A stretch of DNA of 36,292 nt from Alphaproteobacteria bacterium. Lineage in GTDB: Bacteria; Pseudomonadota; Alphaproteobacteria; MPNO01; VGEU01. The stretch spans positions 1-36,292 of the forward strand of contig VGEU01000025.1 of assembly GCA_016869145.1 (NCBI GenBank), given 5' to 3'. Position 1 is the stretch's first letter. Each line of letters begins with the position of its first letter. The translations under genes were made by a program, and so were the position numbers. The notes beneath the pieces were generated by a model. That model saw nothing but the letters and a program-made list of their open reading frames with translations, was not told the DNA's origin and did no database searches. Positions 32,258 through 36,292 of this stretch are shown one piece after another.

Positions 32258-33334
32258 ATGGCCGCCGACTATGTGTGCAACCAGGAGATCATCGAGGCCG
32301 CGTACCGCAACCTGTCGCGCAATGTGTGGGACTATCTGACCGGCGCGGCCGAATCGGAGACGACGCTCCGGCGCAACCGCGTCGCGCTCGACAGCCTCGC
32401 CTTCATGCCGCGCATCCTGCGCGACGTGATCCATGTCGACCCGTCGACCACCTTCCTCGGCCACAAGCTCCGCATCCCGGTGATGCTGGCGCCGATCGGC
32501 TCGATGCAGACGATCATTCCCGACGGCGCCGCTGCCCCCGCGCGCGCCGCGCACCAGTTCGGCACCATCAACTGGGTGTCCTCGGTATCCGAGCCCGCGC
32601 TCGAGGAGACCGCGCGCTCGACGCCCGCGCCCAAGGTGTTCCAGCTCTATGTCCGCGGCGACATGAAATGGATCGAGGCGCTCCTCGATCGCGTCAAGGC
32701 GGCGGGCTATGCCGCACTCTGCCTCACGGTCGATGCCGCCTATTACGGCATCCGCGAGCGCCAGCTCATGAACCGCTGGCTGCCGCCGAGCGTTCGCGCC
32801 GAGACCAACCGTCATCTCCAGGCCGGCCTCACCTGGGAGAGCATGGCCCACATCAAGCGCTATGCGGGTCTCCCGTTCATCCTGAAGGGCGTCGCGACCG
32901 CGGCCGATGCCCGGCTCGCGGTCGAGCACGGCGTCGACGTCGTCTATATCTCGAACCACGGCGGGCGCGAGCTCGACCATGGCCGCGGCACCATGCACAT
33001 GCTGCCCGAGATCGCGACCGCGGTCGGCGGCCGGGCGCGGGTGGTCGTCGACGGCGGCATGCTCCGCGGCACCGACGTGATCAAGGCGCTCTGTCTCGGC
33101 GCCGATGCGGTCTGCATCGGCCGGCTGCAGGGCTGGGCGCTCGCGGCCGGCGGCGATGCGGCGGTGGTGCGCGCGCTCGAGATCCTCGAGAAGGAGATGA
33201 TCAACGCCATGGGCCTGATCGGGGTGACCCGCATCGCCGAGCTCGGGCCCGACTATGTGTGCCAGACCGAGCCGGTCGGCGCCTGCCACGAGATGAGCAC
33301 CTTCACCCACATGCCCGGCGGGCGGCTCGCCTGA
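32258..33334 (+). CDS. FMN-dependent 2-hydroxyacid dehydrogenase/oxidase (LldD/glycolate oxidase family)
   Basis: 358 residues from ATG 32258, preferred for its AAGGGGA site; ATG 32222 adds 12 residues. Oxidises an L-2-hydroxy acid to the 2-oxo acid with FMN. All active-site residues of the family are visible: Tyr in WDYLTGAAESE, Tyr in VFQLYVRGD, Asp in LTVDAAYYGIRER with its Arg, Lys in PFILKGV, the catalytic His and Arg in ISNHGGRELD, and the FMN phosphate loop VVVDGGMLRGTDVIKALCLGADAVCIGR. Substrate could be lactate, glycolate or mandelate. It starts about 136 bp from, and divergent to, the molybdenum hydroxylase, and is followed by the ThDP enzyme on the same strand after 68 bp. Confidence 0.92.
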   Translation: MAADYVCNQEIIEAAYRNLSRNVWDYLTGAAESETTLRRNRVALDSLAFMPRILRDVIHVDPSTTFLGHKLRIPVMLAPIGSMQTIIPDGAAAPARAAHQFGTINWVSSVSEPALEETARSTPAPKVFQLYVRGDMKWIEALLDRVKAAGYAALCLTVDAAYYGIRERQLMNRWLPPSVRAETNRHLQAGLTWESMAHIKRYAGLPFILKGVATAADARLAVEHGVDVVYISNHGGRELDHGRGTMHMLPEIATAVGGRARVVVDGGMLRGTDVIKALCLGADAVCIGRLQGWALAAGGDAAVVRALEILEKEMINAMGLIGVTRIAELGPDYVCQTEPVGACHEMSTFTHMPGGRLA

Positions 33335-33402
33335 GTACCGGTTGACCGGCGGCGGCCGCAATGTCCTGATCGCCGCTTCGCCGCGCGAGGAGACCAAGAG
33401 CG

Positions 33403-35235
33403 ATGACGAACGGGCCGAAGAACCACCCCACCAACCCGCAGGAGGTCCCGGTTAACCTGCCGGCCAACCGGACCGAGCCGGAATACGCCTCCGACGCGAT
33501 GGTCGATCTCCTGAACGGCCTCGGCTTCGACTACGTGTTCCTGCTGCCCGGCTCGACGTTCCGCGGGCTCCACGATTCGCTGGTCAATTACGGGCGGAAC
33601 CACCGGCCGAAGATCATCCTCGCGACGCACGAGGGCGCGGCGGTCGCGATGGCGCACGGCTATGCCAAGGCCTCGGGCCGGCCGGCGCTCTGCGTGCTGC
33701 ACGATCTGGTCGGGCTGATGCACGGCTCGATGATGATCTACAACATCTGGTGCGACCGGGCACCGGTCGTCGTGCTCGGCGGCGCCGGCCCGATCGACCC
33801 GGCCGAGCGGCGCTATATCGACTGGGTGCACTCGGCCTCGACCCAGAGCGACATCGTCAAGCCGTGGGTGAAGTGGACCGACGAGCCGCCGACCGCGGCG
33901 GCGACGCTCGAATCGATCGCCCGCGCCCGGCGCATCGCGGCGAGCTATCCGCAGGGCCCGACCTATGTCTCGATCGACTGCTTTGTGCAGGAGGAGAAGG
34001 TCGGCCCCGATCTCCGCGTCCCCGACCTCGCCCATCCCCGCTACAGCCCCGCGCCCGCGGTCGCGCCCAACCCCGACGCGCTCGCCCGCACCGCCGATCT
34101 CCTCGTTGCGGCGCGCCAGCCCTTGATCTTCGGCGGCCGGTTCACGATCCGCCGCGAGACCGGCGGCCCGCTCGCCGCCCTCGTCGAGCGGACCGGCGCC
34201 GCCTACCAGGACGACCGCTCCTATGTCGGCCTGCCGACCGACCATCGCCAGAATCTCTCGGGCGATGCGAAGATCCTGGGCGAATCCGACATCGTCATCG
34301 CCTTCGACGTGCAGGACCTCAACAATCTCGTCGGCGCCTATTCGACCAAGCGGAGCCGCATCGCGGGCGAGGGCGGGGCGGTCACCCGCCCGACGATCGT
34401 CGACGTCTCGATGAACGAGTTCGCGACCAGCGCCTGGAGCGGCTATGGCGGGCCGATGCCGCCGGTCGATATCCAGCTCAATTGCGAACCCGCGCTCGGC
34501 CTCGCGCTCCTGTTGCGCGCCGTCGAGGACCGCATCGCGCGCGATCCCGGCGCGGCCGCACGCATCGCCGCGCGCATCGCCGCACTCGGCACCCGCCACG
34601 CGGCGCTCCGCGCCCAGCAGCGGAAGCGCTGGGAGGCGCAATGGGACCGGAGCCCCGTCATCGTGCCGCGTCTCGTCGCCGAGATGGCCGCCGCGCTCGA
34701 CGGCCGCGACTACGTCATCACCGGCCGCGGCCTCAACTTCCCCGAGGGGCTGTGGTCGTTCGCCGGCGCCGGCCAGGTCCTAGGCGCGAGCGGCGGCGGC
34801 GGGGTTGGGTACGGCCCGGGCGCGACGGTCGGGGCGGCGCTGGCGCTGCGTGAGCAGGGCAAGCTCTGCGTGTCGCTGATGGGCGACGGCGACTTCGTCA
34901 TGTACCCGGGGGCGCTGTGGACCGCGGTCCACTACCGGATTCCCTTGCTGATCGTGCTCAATAACAACGCGACCTGGGGTAACGACGAGCATCATCAGAT
35001 AGAGATCGCGCATCATCGCGGCCGCCCGGCCGAGAACGCCTGGATCGGCCAGCGCATGCCCGACCCCGCGATAGACTTCGCGACGGTCGCGCGCGGCCAC
35101 GGCGCCTGGGCGGAGGGCCCAATCGCTGACCCCAAGGACCTCCCAGGCGCGCTGCGCCGGGCCCTGGCCGAGGTGGATCAGGGAAAGGTCGCGGTCCTCG
35201 ACGTGCGTACCGTCCCCCCGCTTGATCAGGGCTAG
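33403..35235 (+). CDS. thiamine-diphosphate enzyme, acetolactate synthase/benzoylformate decarboxylase-like
   Basis: 610 residues in the three-domain ThDP order: N-terminal pyrimidine-binding domain with the activating Glu in ILATHEGAAVAMAHGYAKASGRP, a central domain (about 210-360), and the C-terminal PP domain with LCVSLMGDGDFVMYPGALWTAVHYRIPLLIVLNNNATWGND, i.e. the GDGD through NNN metal and diphosphate motif. AGGAG lies about 10 bp before ATG 33403. The protein cannot be assigned to one reaction: acetolactate synthase proper has other surroundings and a small subunit, which are absent. Placed directly behind a hydroxyacid dehydrogenase it may decarboxylate the resulting 2-oxo acid. It ends with TAG. 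Confidence 0.88.
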   Translation: MTNGPKNHPTNPQEVPVNLPANRTEPEYASDAMVDLLNGLGFDYVFLLPGSTFRGLHDSLVNYGRNHRPKIILATHEGAAVAMAHGYAKASGRPALCVLHDLVGLMHGSMMIYNIWCDRAPVVVLGGAGPIDPAERRYIDWVHSASTQSDIVKPWVKWTDEPPTAAATLESIARARRIAASYPQGPTYVSIDCFVQEEKVGPDLRVPDLAHPRYSPAPAVAPNPDALARTADLLVAARQPLIFGGRFTIRRETGGPLAALVERTGAAYQDDRSYVGLPTDHRQNLSGDAKILGESDIVIAFDVQDLNNLVGAYSTKRSRIAGEGGAVTRPTIVDVSMNEFATSAWSGYGGPMPPVDIQLNCEPALGLALLLRAVEDRIARDPGAAARIAARIAALGTRHAALRAQQRKRWEAQWDRSPVIVPRLVAEMAAALDGRDYVITGRGLNFPEGLWSFAGAGQVLGASGGGGVGYGPGATVGAALALREQGKLCVSLMGDGDFVMYPGALWTAVHYRIPLLIVLNNNATWGNDEHHQIEIAHHRGRPAENAWIGQRMPDPAIDFATVARGHGAWAEGPIADPKDLPGALRRALAEVDQGKVAVLDVRTVPPLDQG

Positions 35236-35370
35236 GCTCGCCCGCCAGCCGGTGTCGGGCGCCCGCGTCGCGGCGCAGGCGCCGACCGCCGGCACATGGA
35301 GGTCGCTGTCATGGCAGGGCGGCCGGCCGCGTGCCAAAGCACCCGACGCCGCGCGCTCGACCGGCGCCGG

Positions 35371-35850
35371 GCGGTAGAAGATGTGGCGGCCGATCTGCAT
35401 GCCGAGGCCGACCGCTCCCATCCAGTGCGGCGCCACATAGGTCGCGTGATAGAAGAGCGCCCCGCCGGTCGGGTCCTAGGTCACACCCAGATAGACCGCG
35501 CGGGCGATGGCCCGGCTCCGCTCCCAGGCACGCGCCTCGAGCGGCCGGTCGGTCTGCCCGTCGCACCACCACGAGAACTGGCACTTGTGGCGGACCTTGT
35601 CGCCGCCCTGGCGGATCACGCCGCAGACCGAGCCGGCGAAGCGCCGATCGGCGACCAGGTTCATGACCACATGGGCGACGGCGAGCTTGCCGACATCGGG
35701 CTCGCTCCGGGACTCGAAATAGACGTTGAGGGCGAGGCATCGGATCTCGTCCTCGACGGCGACCCGAGCGTCCGCCGGCGCCACCGCGCCCGTCGCCATC
35801 GTCAGTCCAACCAGCACCGCTATCGCGGGCCAAGGGCGATAGGAAGTCAT
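35371..35850 (-). pseudogene. SleB-family cell-wall hydrolase, interrupted by one in-frame TAG
   Basis: From ATG 35850 (GAGGGAC just upstream) a signal peptide (MTSYRPWPAIAVLVGLTMATGAVAPADA) leads into the SleB hydrolase_2 domain: EIRCLALNVYFESRSEPDVGKLAVAHVVMNLVADRRF, CGVIRQGGDKVRHKCQFSWWCDG and AVYLGVT. Then TAG occurs at 35478-35476, and the same frame goes on with DPTGGALFYHATYVAPHW, MQIGRHIFYRP. These are the final conserved blocks of the domain, including the catalytic-domain DPTGGA-x-x-Y-H. The nucleotide hydrolysed is peptidoglycan. After FYRP the frame has no stop until it lies deep antisense to the ThDP gene, so the 3' end also seems altered. The end given is where family similarity stops. 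Confidence 0.82.
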
Positions 35851-35874
35851 CCGTCCCTCGCTGCCTTGCCAAAT

Positions 35875-35890
35875 CCCTAAAAGTTTAGGG
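35875..35890. promoter_or_regulatory. perfect 16-bp palindrome upstream of the SleB gene
   Basis: CCCTAAA-AG-TTTAGGG: two 7-bp arms around 2 bp, centred 33 bp upstream of the SleB ATG. Size and position fit a dimeric repressor or activator site; it could also form a short hairpin in the leader. The regulator is unknown. Confidence 0.45.
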
Positions 35891-35950
35891 ACATTTAAGG
35901 CGAGGGACAATCAAATATATCGACAATTTATCCAAGCAGTAATAATTAAT

Positions 35951-35989
35951 AATCGTGACGATTGAATACTAATTCTATTTATATTCAAT
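35951..35989. repeat. overlapping AT-rich inverted repeats
   Basis: AATCGT-G-ACGATT (35951-35963) is a perfect 6-bp inverted repeat. It overlaps ATTGAATA (35961-35968), which is repeated inverted at 35982-35989. They could be regulator sites or cruciform-forming DNA. Confidence 0.4.
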
Positions 35990-36151
35990 TTCAATGTTTA
36001 ATTGTATTCGCGTTCAATATGTTATGGACCCTCGATGACGAATCGGGGGGCACGAATGTTTCTTCCGATCCCGGTGAGACCGGCGGTAATATTATGGTTA
36101 ACGTCGGAGAAAGGACGCGGCGCCCAGGCCCGGCAGGCCGCGCGCTATCCG

Positions 36152-36292
36152 TCAGCTACCGGGTGTCGGAGCGCCAGGCGCCGGCTGAGCATGCCCCGGC
36201 TGGGCGTGCCCCGGCTGGGCGTGCCAGGGCATCGGCGGGAACGCACCGGGCGCCGGGGCCGGCTCGGGCGTCGGCGTGACCGTGCCGGGGGA
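36152..36292 (-). CDS. C-terminus of a Pro/Ala/Gln-rich protein cut by the right edge
   Basis: The minus frame is open from base 36292 to TGA at 36154-36152, giving 46 residues: a PTPEPAPAPG linker, PMPW, then three tandem copies of the pentapeptide HAQPG-like unit (GHAQP), and APGAPTPGS. The DNA carries a matching 15-bp tandem repeat. Pro-rich low-complexity tails of this kind often close envelope-linked proteins. The identity of the protein cannot be told because its folded part is outside the window. Confidence 0.55.
   Translation of the reverse strand, partial: SPGTVTPTPEPAPAPGAFPPMPWHAQPGHAQPGHAQPAPGAPTPGS

Larger units (their letters stand above)
35851..36151. other. AT-rich intergenic region with several inverted repeats
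   Basis: This 300-bp spacer lies between the start of the SleB gene and the stop of the gene entering from the right edge. It is strongly AT-rich between about 35875 and 36030 and contains two inverted repeats (35875-35890; 35951-35989) and three copies of TTCAAT between 35984 and 36018. The only long frame, 35962-36279, is low in credibility. It probably holds the promoter and operators of the SleB gene, which has no other upstream space. Confidence 0.5.

Noticed and set aside
32123-33397. Extra 425-codon N-terminal extension of the molybdenum hydroxylase
   Set aside because: The family N-terminus begins at ATG 32122. Upstream the frame is antisense to the FMN dehydrogenase with its complete active site.
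35962-36279. Plus-strand open frame of 105 codons
   Set aside because: The first third is AT-rich spacer and the rest is antisense to a clear Pro-rich C-terminus with GHAQP repeats.
1-36292. Complete reassignment of TAG to a sense codon
   Set aside because: At least nine genes, including Bug receptors whose C-termini match the family exactly, end in TAG followed closely by the next gene's ribosome site. Only ambiguous decoding, error or decay remains possible.
1-36292. Insertion sequences or transposases
   Set aside because: No transposase-like frame and no terminal inverted repeats with target duplications were seen.

Overview
The window is a GC-rich (roughly two thirds G+C by eye) alphaproteobacterial chromosome segment. 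This rests on the rluD/small membrane protein pair, the tRNA style, and above all the unusual density of tricarboxylate-receptor (Bug/TctC) and TAXI-type solute-binding proteins, which is typical of soil Hyphomicrobiales and Rhodospirillales. The genus cannot be resolved from the sequence alone.

Layout. (1) 1-1371: the 5' part of rluD, a divergent small membrane protein, and tRNA-Glu(CTC) with a good promoter. (2) 1372-about 3040: an AT-rich remnant directly behind the tRNA. It holds two broken defence-type genes: a SLATT-domain 2TM protein with one in-frame amber codon, and a frameshifted N-terminal fragment of Cas8e/Cse1, the large Cascade subunit of type I-E CRISPR. No repeat-spacer array and no other cas gene are visible. 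(3) 3032-22710: a run of at least 13 extracytoplasmic or periplasmic-type solute-binding proteins (ABC_sub_bind, ModA-like, DctP, two NMT1/THI5-like, four TAXI, five Bug) with no intact cognate membrane permease. A few enzymes are interspersed: a CBS protein, an ATP-grasp ligase, an ACMSD-like amidohydrolase and an FkbM methyltransferase. A cold-shock gene with promoter, long leader and terminator also lies here. (4) 22764-28579: a bicupin, an LpxO-like hydroxylase, small proteins, a DMT permease, a GST, a CelD-type GNAT and a lipoprotein. (5) 28636-29782: a secreted RTX protein with three N-terminal repeats of about 43 residues. (6) 29786-35235: an orphan molybdenum hydroxylase large subunit, an FMN 2-hydroxyacid dehydrogenase and a ThDP enzyme. 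These could form a chain from hydroxyacid to oxoacid to aldehyde to acid. (7) 35371-36292: an amber-interrupted SleB hydrolase, an AT-rich spacer with inverted repeats, and the C-terminus of a Pro/Gln-rich protein entering from the right edge.

The most unusual signals are the decayed defence locus at tRNA-Glu and the fact that four separate genes (SLATT, a TAXI receptor, a small secreted protein, SleB) are each split by exactly one in-frame TAG with coding continuing in the same frame. TAG also ends at least nine intact genes here, so complete codon reassignment is unlikely. Nonsense decay, consensus error or amber suppression remain open.
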